Position numbers and translations under genes: made by a program. From the NCBI GenBank assembly GCA_030431255.1, contig JAUIJL010000005.1:465313-529312 (forward strand): DNA of 64,000 nt. The letters are read 5' to 3'. Below are positions 46,501 through 55,335 of this stretch, in pieces. The notes under the pieces were generated by a model. The model was not told where the DNA came from, made no database searches, and saw only the letters and a program-made list of their open reading frames with translations. The DNA comes from Thermoanaerobaculia bacterium (GTDB lineage: Bacteria; Acidobacteriota; Thermoanaerobaculia; Multivoradales; J023). How positions within the stretch are numbered: position 1 is the stretch's first letter; each line of letters opens with the position of its first letter.

Positions 46501-47709
46501 GACAAAACCGTTGGTCAAGGCCGCGACTTGACCGTCGCGGATGCCGTCTCCGGAAGCGACGATGGTGAACAGCTCACCGATCGGCGCTCCGGCGGCGTCG
46601 AAAAGGCGACCGGCGATGCCGTCGCGCTGGGAGGTCTCGGTGCTCAGATCGCCGACTACCACGTAACCGCCGTTGTCCAAGGCGGCGATGGAGGTGACGA
46701 AGAGGTCGCCGATCTCGGTGATGCCGCCGGTGGGTATACCGACGGAGGTCAGGCGTTGGCTGCGCGCTTGGGACCAATCGGCCCCCGAAAAACCGTAGAA
46801 ATCCGCTTCGGACCAGGCGACGACGAATTCACCGGAGCCCAGGCGGGCGGCCTTCGGCTCCCGCTGATTCTCGCTGGACGCTGGATCCAGCTGGGTCTCG
46901 GACGCGCTCGGCGTGCCGGCGGCGTTGAACGGCCGGGTGGCGACGCGGGTCGGATAGGAGTAGCTGCTTTCGTCCCAAGCGACCAGGAATTCGCCGGTGG
47001 GTGCCATGGCGATGTCGGGCCGCTCGCGGGTGTCGAAAAGAATGGCGCCGTTGTTCACCTCGGTGAAGGCTCCAGGGCTGCCGGTGGCGTCGAAGGTCTT
47101 GACCCACGTGGCGCCGGAGTCACTGGAGGTGCTTCGCCAGGCCACACCGAAGGCACCGGCGGCGTCCATGCCGATGCTCGGGGCCAGCTGGTCCACCCCA
47201 AACTCACCGGTTTGGGTTTGGACCACGAAAGAGGCCCCTTGAGCGGCACCCGTGGGCGCGAATCGACGGGCGTTCAGCACCCGATAATCTTCTTGCCAAA
47301 CCACCGCGAAGCTTCCCGCGTCGCTCATGGCGACATCGGGGGATTGCACGCGATCTTCGGCGGGATCGGCCACCAACAAAGTGCCGGCGTCGAGGGGCAA
47401 GCCGTCGCCGTCGAATCGACGGGCCACCACCTGCTCGTTGCCGCCGGTATGCCAAACGACCACGAAGCCGCCGGATCCGCCGGAAGCGATCCGTGGATCT
47501 CCTTGTTGAGGCTCGGTCACGGCGTGAATATCGAACGGCGCACCGACCGGGGTCTGCGCCGACGCCAGGGTCGGCAGCAAGACACAGCAAACCAGGCTGG
47601 AAATCACCAGGGCGCGGGGCACCGAGGCGGACGTAGGCACAGAGAAACGCGTCCGAGGTCGGCGGCAAGCCACCTCGGAGCGTCGGCTCAAGAAACCAAA
47701 GCTATACAT
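43579..47709 (-). CDS. Large secreted FG-GAP/VCBS protein with 14 tandem ~49-residue repeats and a lectin-like C-terminus
   Basis: ATG at 47709 follows GGAGAG at a short spacing; the frame extends 28 codons upstream without support. The product has about 1,376 residues. After a signal sequence (LVISSLVCCVLLPTLASAQ), residues about 55-430 are propeller-like repeats (GSFAVVWQEDYRVLNARRF type), a common repeat in secreted proteins of this lineage. From about 480 to 1170 come 14 consecutive units of about 49 residues. Each combines TRDLGDADTDNDVVFVG with DLDGDGELEVVV. Every unit thus offers two acidic calcium-loop-like motifs. The last ~200 residues are a jelly-roll domain (DPIWSTDFIGDAD, FRMEVDVLDF, VQLPVRLAIERVGDTYTAEYS) of the DUF1349/LamG type. 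No catalytic site is evident; it is probably a surface-exposed calcium-stabilised fibre or adhesin. Confidence 0.88.
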   Translation of the reverse strand: MYSFGFLSRRSEVACRRPRTRFSVPTSASVPRALVISSLVCCVLLPTLASAQTPVGAPFDIHAVTEPQQGDPRIASGGSGGFVVVWHTGGNEQVVARRFDGDGLPLDAGTLLVADPAEDRVQSPDVAMSDAGSFAVVWQEDYRVLNARRFAPTGAAQGASFVVQTQTGEFGVDQLAPSIGMDAAGAFGVAWRSTSSDSGATWVKTFDATGSPGAFTEVNNGAILFDTRERPDIAMAPTGEFLVAWDESSYSYPTRVATRPFNAAGTPSASETQLDPASSENQREPKAARLGSGEFVVAWSEADFYGFSGADWSQARSQRLTSVGIPTGGITEIGDLFVTSIAALDNGGYVVVGDLSTETSQRDGIAGRLFDAAGAPIGELFTIVASGDGIRDGQVAALTNGFVVTWADPNVDGILAQRYSLDTGPTPGGFSFLPGRGLPGLPPAIPTFGGGSLQDCEFVDIDGDGELEAVVEFAGAPAGTVITRDLGDADTDNDLIFVGTGAAPGSVDMSAGSFAASVDLDGDGEPEIIIASPSLSPGTVIVRDAGDADTDNDVVFVSTQDGGSVLGTGDLDGDGEAELVVIAPALSSTTTLSRDLGDVDTDLDVLFVGATAGANGAFGDLDGDGEAEVVVEDSSLPAGSVHSRDLGDADTDNDVVFVSSFGGGGLVSLTDLDGDGELEVLVADPDAAAGSVTTGDLGDADTDNDIVFVGGSGGFAGEIDLDNDGEMEAVYHDDSSPGGTVVTRDLGDADTDPDVVIVGTQGGGAAVASADLDGDGEQELIVEDVLAGSGSVVSRDLGDSDTDSDVVFVAAVDGGMVVGSFDLDGDGEVEIIVLDGSVSVGSVFTRDIGDADTDDDVVFVGTDGGLPAFALDVDGDGELEVAVDAPSLSIGTVITRDLGDADTDAEVIFFGLGSAGGGASGVLDLDGDGELEIVVESPGLSTGTALGRDLGDADTDDDVIFVAAFSGRGAAFAVDLDGDGELEIVVDDTSGTAGTVIARDLGDVDTDDDVVFVGTAGGGAVVAVADLDGDGEQEVAAQSSTLAPTTVLTRDLGDADTDDDVIFVGGEIAGLVDLDFDGEQELVAGDPTSEQTVVTRDLGDVDTDNDVVFVGIQGGGTISCAVDLDGDGEREVLVDSPTLSGGSVVTRDLGDSDTDDDIVFAGVGAPTCVEDPFDDGTLDPIWSTDFIGDADQGGAVEVGGVLQLSGNGSSLYAGADDTVFLSRNDISGDFRMEVDVLDFPGQVGGVYFKAGLMVRSGLGDQDPRVMVQYAPDYGNSGRPALQFRYRQCAGCAGDGALGSNIFDVQLPVRLAIERVGDTYTAEYSVDGGQSWQRPRGGSQGSIFLPMGDPLIGVNVVSYDPTAVTVAELDDFQVCTP
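44207..46300 (-). repeat. Region encoding 14 tandem ~49-residue repeats
   Basis: Successive units of about 147 bp each encode (T/S)RDLGDxDTDxDVxFVG plus a DLDGDGExE loop. The units differ by substitutions and small in-frame length changes, and the last unit is truncated before its second loop. Confidence 0.85.
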
Positions 47710-48058
47710 GTGTGATCTCTCCACGAGCTCAATCGTGTGATGAATGACGTACAGGGCAAAAGAAATAGAGACGTCGACCGGCTCGGCGCACATCTCCCGG
47801 ACCGACAGTATCCGCCGGTCGAAAAAAGTCTTCTTTTTCGACCGAACTCTCCGCTGTTGGCTCGCAGCAATTCCGGCACAAAAGATGAGATGGAAGCCGA
47901 GTCGGCTTCGTCGGACTCTACGCTACGGTTGTCGAAATGTTCCTAAACATTTCGGGTTTCGGGGTGAGCGACCCTGCCAGCGCCACGGACCGTAGGATTC
48001 CATCGTCGGCCGCCGTGCTCGGCTGGGCCAGACTCGACTGGGCTAGACTGTGGCGCCC
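47710..48058. promoter_or_regulatory. Divergent regulatory region with three perfect dyads
   Basis: About 350 bp separate the FG-GAP repeat gene (-) and the sulfatase-superfamily gene (+). Dyads: an 11-bp arm CGGTCGAAAAA at 47816-47826 with 47834-47844; a 7-bp arm GAAGCCG at 47893-47899 with 47903-47909; and a 9-bp arm CGAAATGTT at 47933-47941 with 47946-47954. They could be operators or leader hairpins. No promoter could be assigned with confidence. Confidence 0.5.
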
Positions 48059-50083
48059 ATGAGCACCGATTCGCAGAAACCGACACGGCCGTCCACGCCG
48101 TCCGCGCCCTCGAAGGTCGGCCCCAGGCTGATCTCGGGAGCGTTTGGCGGCGCTCTGGCCGGAACCGCCGCCCTCCTGCTCGACCACCTCTTGGCCTATT
48201 TGGTGAACGGCATCCCCCTGCCGAGCTCCGGCCTCGACATCTGGATCGCTTATCTCTCAGTGGGCCTCGCCGTCGGGGCCGTCAGCGGTCCGTGGGCATC
48301 GGGAGGCATCGTCAGTCCAGCCTGCGCAGCTTTCGCGGTCATCTACAGCCTGCCTATCGCCGAGCGGCTCCTGGCTTTCGGCGGCGGGAAGATCGAGCGA
48401 TCTCTGTTGGCCGGGATGTCTTGGCAAAAGATGGCGCTTTTCGGGACCTCGATCCTCGCGGCTCTTCTGCTCACGGGAGTCGCCGCCTTTTGGCTCGTTC
48501 GGCGGTCCGGCAACGTACGTCTCGGAATGATCCTGACCGGGCTCGCCGCGGCCACGGGTTTGGCCGTCAACCGGGGGGCCTTCCAACACCCGCTCGAAAC
48601 CCCGGCGCTTGTGGCCGATGGAATCATCGTGCTTTCGGTGATCGGCGCGGCGGAGCTTTACCGGCGGGCCGGAGCCAAATCGATCGCTGCTTTGACGACG
48701 GCTGTGCTGGTGATCGCTGTCGTGCGAGCCGTTCACCCCTCAGCTTCAGCTCCCGAGTCGGGGAGCAACCCCACCAAGCCCCATTTGATTCTGCTGGTGG
48801 TCGACACCCTACGGGCCGACGTCTTCGAGCGGGTGGTGCGCGAAACCCCGGAGGGTCGAGCCTTTGCGGAGCACTTCGACGACGCCGCCTGGTTCTCCCG
48901 TGCCCAGGCCACCTCGCCGTGGACGGCTCCGTCCATGGGCTCGATCCTGACCGGCCTCTATCCTGCGGAGCACGGATTCGGCGCCGTCAACGCCAAACGG
49001 GATCTCAACCGCACCCTCAGGCCGATGTCCCAGGCCGCGATTCCTTTGACCACCCGCTTGGCCAATCGCGGCTACGCCACCGAGGCGATTCTCGCCAATC
49101 CGATTCTCTTTCCGGGCTGTGGCCTCGATCGAGATTTCGACCGCTATGAAATTTTGACCAGCAACATCAAGCGGCTCCCTCTCGCCTTCGCCATCGCCAG
49201 GCTCGGCGGTTTGGAGATCCACGCCTACCAAGACGCCGCCGAGGTCAACCGCCACCTCGAAAAACAAATCGCCCGATGGAGCCGAAGCTCCCAGCCACTC
49301 TTTCTTTGGCTCCACTACCTGGATCCCCACAAACCGATGCGTCTTCACCCCGGCCTGCCCGAGGATCCACTCGCCGCCGGGCTCGATGCGGAGCAACGAA
49401 TCTACCGCGACGAAACCCGATTCGCTTTGCTCCATGTGAGCCGGGCGATCGAACGGCTGAAACAAGCGTCCCTGTGGCAAAACAGCACGGTGGTTTTCGT
49501 CAGCGATCACGGCGAGCTGATGTATTCCGATCAACATGTGGCCCCGGTCAACGACAAGGACGGACAACCTCTTCGTCGAGGGCACGGCAAGGTCCTCTAC
49601 CAGGGGCTCACCCACATTCCGTTGATCGTCAAACCTGCCGGTGGCCTGGACGAAAAGCGAGAGATCGACGCCTTGGTCAGCCATGCGGATATCTACGACA
49701 CCTTGGTCGATCTCCTGGAGCTGGACACCCCCAAAGTCGGCGGAGACCGCATCAGCCTTGCCCCCTGGCTAAGGGGGTCGAGACCCGACTCGCCGAGATC
49801 CGCCACCCTGCTCGGCGGCATCCAAGCGGGTATTCCCCAGAAGGGCTTGGTCACCGACACCCACAAGCTGATCGTCTATCAACGGCAGAAGCCGCCGGAG
49901 CTCTACGAGCTGTCCAGCGACCCTGGTGAGCTGGAGGACCTAAACGGCCGAATCGATCCAGCACCCTGGCTGGAGGAGCTCGATGTCCGCTGGGCCGAGC
50001 TCGTGCCGCGCCAGGACGAAGCCGCCAAGGAGCTGGATCAAGAGACCCGCGACCAGCTCAAGGCCTTGGGCTATTTGCAATAG
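48059..50083 (+). CDS. Membrane-bound sulfatase / alkaline-phosphatase-superfamily enzyme with Thr at the nucleophile position
   Basis: ATG at 48059 is taken as the start; a GTG three codons earlier is possible and no strong ribosome binding site is visible. The 674-residue product has five or six hydrophobic helices in its first ~230 residues, then an extracytoplasmic catalytic domain. The metal-binding start is LILLVVDTLRADV, and the active-site block is SPWTAPSMGSILTGLYP with Thr289. In sulfatases this residue is Cys or Ser (C/S-x-P-x-R); Thr is typical of the lipid A phosphoethanolamine and lipoteichoic acid transferases. Later metal ligands lie in FVSDHGELMYSD and near HGKVLYQG. The N-terminal helices and Thr nucleophile suggest phospho-transfer or an unusual hydrolase rather than a classic sulfatase. 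No sulfatase-maturation gene is nearby. Confidence 0.85.
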   Translation: MSTDSQKPTRPSTPSAPSKVGPRLISGAFGGALAGTAALLLDHLLAYLVNGIPLPSSGLDIWIAYLSVGLAVGAVSGPWASGGIVSPACAAFAVIYSLPIAERLLAFGGGKIERSLLAGMSWQKMALFGTSILAALLLTGVAAFWLVRRSGNVRLGMILTGLAAATGLAVNRGAFQHPLETPALVADGIIVLSVIGAAELYRRAGAKSIAALTTAVLVIAVVRAVHPSASAPESGSNPTKPHLILLVVDTLRADVFERVVRETPEGRAFAEHFDDAAWFSRAQATSPWTAPSMGSILTGLYPAEHGFGAVNAKRDLNRTLRPMSQAAIPLTTRLANRGYATEAILANPILFPGCGLDRDFDRYEILTSNIKRLPLAFAIARLGGLEIHAYQDAAEVNRHLEKQIARWSRSSQPLFLWLHYLDPHKPMRLHPGLPEDPLAAGLDAEQRIYRDETRFALLHVSRAIERLKQASLWQNSTVVFVSDHGELMYSDQHVAPVNDKDGQPLRRGHGKVLYQGLTHIPLIVKPAGGLDEKREIDALVSHADIYDTLVDLLELDTPKVGGDRISLAPWLRGSRPDSPRSATLLGGIQAGIPQKGLVTDTHKLIVYQRQKPPELYELSSDPGELEDLNGRIDPAPWLEELDVRWAELVPRQDEAAKELDQETRDQLKALGYLQ

Positions 50084-50182
50084 GGCTCTTTGGTGTCTAC
50101 CTGTGAGGCCCGCTAAGTATCGATAGGCAATGAGCTTTCCGTTGTGCCCTCACGGAAAACCAGACATAAAGCACAAGAATCT

Positions 50183-50211
50183 TTGCATATCGCCAGCAGA
50201 TCAGCTAAAAT
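50183..50211 (+). promoter_or_regulatory. Candidate sigma-70 promoter of the first tandem metallopeptidase
   Basis: TTGCAT at 50183-50188 and TAAAAT at 50206-50211 are separated by 17 bp. They sit in an AT-richer non-coding stretch and predict a leader of about 140 nt before the start at 50361. Confidence 0.55.
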
Positions 50212-50360
50212 TCTGCCTATCAGTCACATTTCTTTCGCCCGACGACTGCCTATTAGGCACCGCGTGCCGCGGACGTCCCCCAAAAGGTCATCGATCGCCT
50301 AGATCAGACACCTATCGGCCAGGGATGGTCGGGCTCACCTCACAACGTGGAGATGGTTAA

Positions 50361-53300
50361 ATGCAAGTAGTAGGCAAAGGCCTTCTTAGGTCTTCCTGTA
50401 TCTCTGTCGGCCTTCTGATGTTGCCGTTGGCCGGCACCCTCCAAGCTCAAGTCGAGCCGGTCAAGGATCGCGGCGTCGCCTCCAAGGCCTTCAAGCACAG
50501 CGGCTTGACCTACGAAGAATTCTACGAGACCCCCCAAAGTCTCGGCTCAGTGTCGCGGGAGACCGCCTTCCAGGCTCGTCAAACCCTACGACGCCTCGGC
50601 ATCAACGAAACCACCGCGCGGATCGATAAACGCACGGGCCGCTTCGTCACTTTGATGCCCACCACACCGCTGATTCCCGGACGCGGGGTCGGCAACAACC
50701 TCAATTGGTCCGACCTCGGCCTCGCCCGCGCTCCTGGAAACAACGCGCAGCTGGAAACCGAGGCTTTTGCCGCATTCAACGATTATTTGGTGGTCAACCA
50801 GGCGGAGCTGGGGCTCGACCTCGCCGAGCTCGGCAACCATCGAATCGCCGCCCACGACCGGGGCGATGTGGTCCAGATCCACATCCCCCGAACCATCGAC
50901 GGCATTCCCGTGCGCGGAAGCAGCCTGTCGGCGGTGATCGGCCAGGGCAACCTGACTCTGATGAGCATGAACCGCTGGGCCAACCGCCCGGCCGGCGCGA
51001 GCCGTCCGAGCATCACCCCTGAGCGAGCTCGCGCCCTAGCGGAACGCTACCTGGTTCCGCTCTCCGTCAGCCACGAATGGGGAAAGACCGAGCTGGTCTA
51101 CCTGCCGATGGCCAGGGGTAAAGCACGCTCCGCAGTGGCCTTCGGCAAAGGTCTCGAATATCGCCTGGCTTGGTCGGTCAAGTTGGAGGTGCGCGGCGAC
51201 CGGGGCCTTTGGGAGCTGCTGGTGGACGCCAAATCCGGCGAGATTCTGGCCAATGAGGATCAGAATCACTACGCCGAAGCCAAGGGCGGCGTGCAGCCCG
51301 TGACCAACGATGGTGTGGTTCCGGACGGCGTCGAATACGGCGGCTGGCCCATGCCCTTTATGGAAGTCGGCAGCCAAATCACCGACACCGGTGGCAACTA
51401 CACCCTCTCCGGTAGCCAGACCGCCCGCCTCTACGGCCCCTACGTCAACATGGCCGACAACTGCGGCACCGACAGCCTCACCCAGACGGACGGCATCGAT
51501 TGGGGCACCTCCGGCGGCACCGATTGCACGACCCCCGGCTTCGGCGGCGCGGGCAATACCCACGCTTCCCGCGACGGTTTCTACGAGCTCAACAAGCTCA
51601 TCGAGATGGCCCGTGCCCAGCTGCCGTCCAACACCTGGTTGCAGGGTCGCCTGACCTCCAACATGAACATCAACAGCACGTGTAACGCGTTCTGGAACGG
51701 CTCGACGGTGAATTTCTATCGCTCCGGCGGCGGCTGCGCCAACACCGGTGAAATCGCCGCGGTCTTCGACCACGAGTGGGGCCACGGCATGGACGACTTC
51801 GACGTCGAAGGCACGGTCGCCAGCCCCTCCGGTGAGGGCATCGCCGACGTCTACACCGCGTTGCGCTTGAACACGTCTTGTATCGGCCGCAACTTCCTGT
51901 CGACCAATTGCTCCGGCAACGGCGACCCCTGCACCAACTGCACCGGTGTGCGCGACATCGACTACCTGAAGCGCCAATCCGGCAACCCGCACACCTACAC
52001 TTGGTCCAACAGCAACTGTGGCGGCAGCGTCCACTGTGTCGGCGCGGTGTACTCCGAGGCCATCTGGTCCCTGTGGAAGCGTAAGCTGCAAAGCGCGCCT
52101 TACAACCTGGACAACAACACGGCCCACGAGATCGTCACCCGCATGACCTTCATCGGCGCCGGCGCGGTGAGCAATTGGTTCTCCGGCGGCGCCCCGAACG
52201 GTGGCTGCGCCGGCTCCAGCGGTTACCAGAACTTCTTGGCTGCCGACGACGACAACGGCAACCTGAACGACGGCACCCCGCACATGCAAGCGATCTACGA
52301 CGCGTTCAACGATCAAGAGATCGCTTGCTCGACCCCGACGGTCCAGGACTCCGGCTGTGCCGGCACCCCGACCGCCGCTCCGAACGTCACCGCCACCGCC
52401 GGCAACCAGAGCGTGGACCTGAGCTGGGGCGCCGTCTCCGGCACTTCGAGCTACGACATCTTCCGCACCGAAGGTGTGTTCGGCTGTGATTTCGGCAAGG
52501 TCAAGGTGGGCTCCACCACCGGCACCTCGTTCAACGACTCCGGCCTGCAGAACGGCCGCGACTACTCCTACGTGGTGATCCCGAAGGGTAGCTCCGCCGC
52601 TTGCTTCGGCAATGCTTCCGCTTGCGACACCATCGCGCCGGCCAGCGCCCCCGACTTCACCGTCGGTTGCTCGCCGACCAGCTCTTCGGTCTCCCAGGGT
52701 GACAGCACCCAGCTGACCTGCACCGTGGCCGCCCTCGGCGGCTACAGCGGCACCGTCAACTTGTCCTGCGCCGGAAACCCGGGCGGCATCGGTTGCTCGT
52801 TCTCGCCGTCGTCGGTTTCGCCGACGGGCAACAGCACCTTGACCGTGAGCGTCGCCTTGGCCCAAGCCACCGGCACCTTCAACTTCAACGTCGAAGGCAC
52901 CGACGGCAGCATCACCAAAACCTCCGGCGTGTCCGTCACGGTCACCCCGGAAGGCCAGAACGGTCCGCAAAACGCGGTCTACAACGCCGGTCTCGGCGCC
53001 CCGGCCTGTCTGACCCCGGGCACCGAATGCGACACCAACAGCCTGGTGACCGGTCGCGCCGGCTTGGGTCCGGAAAGCAACCAGCCGAATACCCTCGACG
53101 GTTGCACCGACGGCACCTCCGGCACCTACCAGAGTGACGAGTCCAACGAGCGGATCATCGTTCGCACGCTCGACGGCTTCGACTTTAGCGAAGGCGCCAC
53201 GGTGGAGGTGGAGGCCACGGTCTACGCCTACAGCACCGGTTCCTCGGACACCCTGGACCTGTACTACGCCGCTGACGCCAACAACCCGAGCTGGACGTTG

Positions 53301-55136
53301 ATCGGCTCGCAAGTCCCGTCCGGCGGTGGCACCCAGGTGATGACCGCGCAGTACACCCTGCCGGCCGGCAGCCTGCAAGCGGTCCGCGCCAGCTTCCGCT
53401 ACCAAGGCAGCGCCGCTCCGTGTAGCACGGGTAGCTACGACGACGCCGACGACTTGGTCTTCGCGGTTGGTGGTGGCTCGTCCAACACCGCGCCGACGGC
53501 GACCATCACGGCCCCGGCCGACGGCTCCAGCTACACCGAGGGTGACAACGTCAGCTTCGCCGGCTCCGCTAGCGATACCGAGGACGGTGATCTGACCGCC
53601 AGCTTGTCCTGGAGCTCCTCCATCGACGGCAGCATCGGCGCCGGTGGATCCTTCTCCACCTCCGGCCTGTCGGCCGGCACGCACACCATCACCGCATCGG
53701 TGAGCGACTCCGGTGGCTTGAACGATTCCGACTCGATCTCCATCACGGTGAACGAGCCGGTCAACAACGCGCCGACGGCGACGATCACCGCTCCGGCGGA
53801 CGGCTCGTCCTACGACGAAGGCACCTCCGTCAGCTTCGCCGGCTCCGCCGGCGACCCTGAGGACGGCGACCTGACCGGCAGCTTGTCCTGGAGCTCCTCC
53901 ATCGACGGCAGCATCGGCTCCGGTGGATCCTTCTCCACCTCCGGTCTGTCGGCCGGCACGCACACCATCACCGCCTCGGTGAGCGATTCCGGCGGCTTGA
54001 ACGCCTCCGACTCGATCTCCGTAACCATCAACACGGTGGGTGGCGGTGGTCCTCAAGATGCGACCTACGACTCCGGTCTCGGAGCGCCCGCGTGCGCCAC
54101 GGTCGGTAGTGAGTGTGATTCGGTGGCGCTGCTCGACAGCCGCGGCAATTTGAGCCCGGCCGAGCCCAACCAACCGAATACCCTCGACACCTGCACCGAC
54201 GGCTCCTCGGGCACCTACCACAGCGACGAGTCCAACGACCGCATCGTGGTCAAGACCCTCGACGGCACCGACTTCGCCCCGGGCAAGACGGTCCAGGTGG
54301 AGGCCACGGTCTATGGTTGGAATACCGGCACCTCGGATCACCTCGATCTGTACTACACGGCCGATGCCAACAACCCGACCTGGACCCTGATCACCACCAT
54401 CGACCTGACGGCCGGTGGCGTCCAGACGCTCACCGCCCAATACACCTTGCCTTCCGGCAACTTGCAGGCGGTGCGTGCCAACTTCCGCTACAACGGCTCC
54501 CAGAGCAGCTGCAGCGGCGGTAGCTACGACGACACCGACGACCTCGTCTTCGCCGTCAGCGGCGGTGGCGGTGGCGGTGGCGGCGGTGGTGGCGGCGGTG
54601 GCGGTGGTTGCGCGGCCGACGAAGACTTCACCGGCGGCATCGGTAGCTGGACCACCAGCGGCACCTGCACCACCGGATCCTTCGTGGCCGGCACCCCGAC
54701 CGAGATCGTCAACAGCGGAGTCACCACCCAGCCGGCCGGCGATCACACCACCGGCTCCGGCAACGCGCTCTTCACCGCGCCCAACACCAGCGCCGGCACC
54801 GACGACGTCGACGGCGGCGAGTGCGTGGTGACCTCCCCGGTCTACAGCGTGGCCGATGCCTCCAACGTCTCCGTGTGGTACTTCCACGGTCAACGGGACG
54901 CTGGTGACGACGCCTCGGGCGACTACTTCGTGCTCGAGATGTCCACCAACGGCGGTGCCACCTACAGCACCCTGGCGTCCTACGGTGACGTCACCGTCAA
55001 CGCCGTTTGGACCGAAGCCACCTCCAGCGTGGCGGCGGGCTCGAACGTGGTCTTCCGAGTCCGCGCCTCCGACGGCTCGGCCGCGGGCGACCTGGTGGAA
55101 GCGGGCATCGACGACGTGTCGATCTGCTCTCCGTAA
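50361..55136 (+). CDS. Secreted zinc metallopeptidase (HEWGH), large paralogue with two module A copies and module B
   Basis: ATG at 50361 has GGAG 8 nt upstream. The product has 1,591 residues. The signal peptide ends LPLAGTLQAQ. Residues about 60-310 form a fungalysin/thermolysin-type propeptide (DGIPVRGSSLSAVIGQGNLTL). The catalytic domain has HEWGHGMD (His471, Glu472, His475) and a candidate third ligand Glu492 in SGEGIADVY, giving a gluzincin-like site. The exact peptidase family is uncertain, M36-like at best. Then follow an Fn3-like domain, a bacterial Ig-like domain, module A, two Ig-like repeats (TITAPADGSSY), a second module A, a 16-Gly tract and module B at the C-terminus. The four extra domains relative to the paralogue at 56190 explain its larger size. 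A strong terminator follows. Confidence 0.9.
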   Translation: MQVVGKGLLRSSCISVGLLMLPLAGTLQAQVEPVKDRGVASKAFKHSGLTYEEFYETPQSLGSVSRETAFQARQTLRRLGINETTARIDKRTGRFVTLMPTTPLIPGRGVGNNLNWSDLGLARAPGNNAQLETEAFAAFNDYLVVNQAELGLDLAELGNHRIAAHDRGDVVQIHIPRTIDGIPVRGSSLSAVIGQGNLTLMSMNRWANRPAGASRPSITPERARALAERYLVPLSVSHEWGKTELVYLPMARGKARSAVAFGKGLEYRLAWSVKLEVRGDRGLWELLVDAKSGEILANEDQNHYAEAKGGVQPVTNDGVVPDGVEYGGWPMPFMEVGSQITDTGGNYTLSGSQTARLYGPYVNMADNCGTDSLTQTDGIDWGTSGGTDCTTPGFGGAGNTHASRDGFYELNKLIEMARAQLPSNTWLQGRLTSNMNINSTCNAFWNGSTVNFYRSGGGCANTGEIAAVFDHEWGHGMDDFDVEGTVASPSGEGIADVYTALRLNTSCIGRNFLSTNCSGNGDPCTNCTGVRDIDYLKRQSGNPHTYTWSNSNCGGSVHCVGAVYSEAIWSLWKRKLQSAPYNLDNNTAHEIVTRMTFIGAGAVSNWFSGGAPNGGCAGSSGYQNFLAADDDNGNLNDGTPHMQAIYDAFNDQEIACSTPTVQDSGCAGTPTAAPNVTATAGNQSVDLSWGAVSGTSSYDIFRTEGVFGCDFGKVKVGSTTGTSFNDSGLQNGRDYSYVVIPKGSSAACFGNASACDTIAPASAPDFTVGCSPTSSSVSQGDSTQLTCTVAALGGYSGTVNLSCAGNPGGIGCSFSPSSVSPTGNSTLTVSVALAQATGTFNFNVEGTDGSITKTSGVSVTVTPEGQNGPQNAVYNAGLGAPACLTPGTECDTNSLVTGRAGLGPESNQPNTLDGCTDGTSGTYQSDESNERIIVRTLDGFDFSEGATVEVEATVYAYSTGSSDTLDLYYAADANNPSWTLIGSQVPSGGGTQVMTAQYTLPAGSLQAVRASFRYQGSAAPCSTGSYDDADDLVFAVGGGSSNTAPTATITAPADGSSYTEGDNVSFAGSASDTEDGDLTASLSWSSSIDGSIGAGGSFSTSGLSAGTHTITASVSDSGGLNDSDSISITVNEPVNNAPTATITAPADGSSYDEGTSVSFAGSAGDPEDGDLTGSLSWSSSIDGSIGSGGSFSTSGLSAGTHTITASVSDSGGLNASDSISVTINTVGGGGPQDATYDSGLGAPACATVGSECDSVALLDSRGNLSPAEPNQPNTLDTCTDGSSGTYHSDESNDRIVVKTLDGTDFAPGKTVQVEATVYGWNTGTSDHLDLYYTADANNPTWTLITTIDLTAGGVQTLTAQYTLPSGNLQAVRANFRYNGSQSSCSGGSYDDTDDLVFAVSGGGGGGGGGGGGGGGGCAADEDFTGGIGSWTTSGTCTTGSFVAGTPTEIVNSGVTTQPAGDHTTGSGNALFTAPNTSAGTDDVDGGECVVTSPVYSVADASNVSVWYFHGQRDAGDDASGDYFVLEMSTNGGATYSTLASYGDVTVNAVWTEATSSVAAGSNVVFRVRASDGSAAGDLVEAGIDDVSICSP
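52966..53470 (+). repeat. Shared module A, first copy in the large metallopeptidase
   Basis: It encodes YNAGLGAP, NQPNTLDGC, YQSDESNE, LDLYYAADANNPSW and DDLVFAV, matching the other four copies in the window. Confidence 0.85.
54053..54556 (+). repeat. Shared module A, second copy in the large metallopeptidase
   Basis: It encodes YDSGLGAP, EPNQPNTLDTC, YHSDESND, LDLYYTADANNPTW and DDLVFAV. It is closer in sequence to the copy in the paralogue at 58557 than to its own neighbour copy. Confidence 0.85.
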
Positions 55137-55185
55137 GTCGATCAACAGGCGACGGCTCTCGGATCGTCGCCTGACGCAGATTGTG

Positions 55186-55220
55186 AAAAGGCCGGTCTCT
55201 CGACCGGCCTTTTCTTTTGG
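55186..55220 (+). terminator. Intrinsic terminator of the large metallopeptidase gene
   Basis: An 11-bp stem (55186-55196 with 55203-55213, arm AAAAGGCCGGT) is followed by TTTCTTTT. It shares the GGCCGGTC core with hairpins at 586 and 1565. Confidence 0.85.
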
Positions 55221-55335
55221 CCCCTACACCGCCAAGAAATCTCTAATACAGAGAGACTTTTGCCTTTCCGGTGACCGGACTCTAATATAAAGAACCCGTG
55301 GGCATTGAGAGTGAACGAAATATCCCGGTCAGGCA

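Noticed and set aside
45427-47715. A 762-codon open frame antisense to the FG-GAP repeat protein
   Set aside because: It mirrors the regular 147-bp repeats of the real gene and shows no domain, start context or independent terminator.
50130-50360. A 76-codon frame upstream of the large metallopeptidase
   Set aside because: It covers the candidate promoter and leader, has no ribosome binding site or family resemblance, and has atypical composition.
51036-55145. A 1,369-codon open frame antisense to the large metallopeptidase
   Set aside because: It is a by-product of GC-rich, Gly/Ser-rich repeat coding: its translation is a low-complexity run of Val, Gly, Ala and Arg with no family motif, while the + frame has a signal peptide and catalytic motifs.
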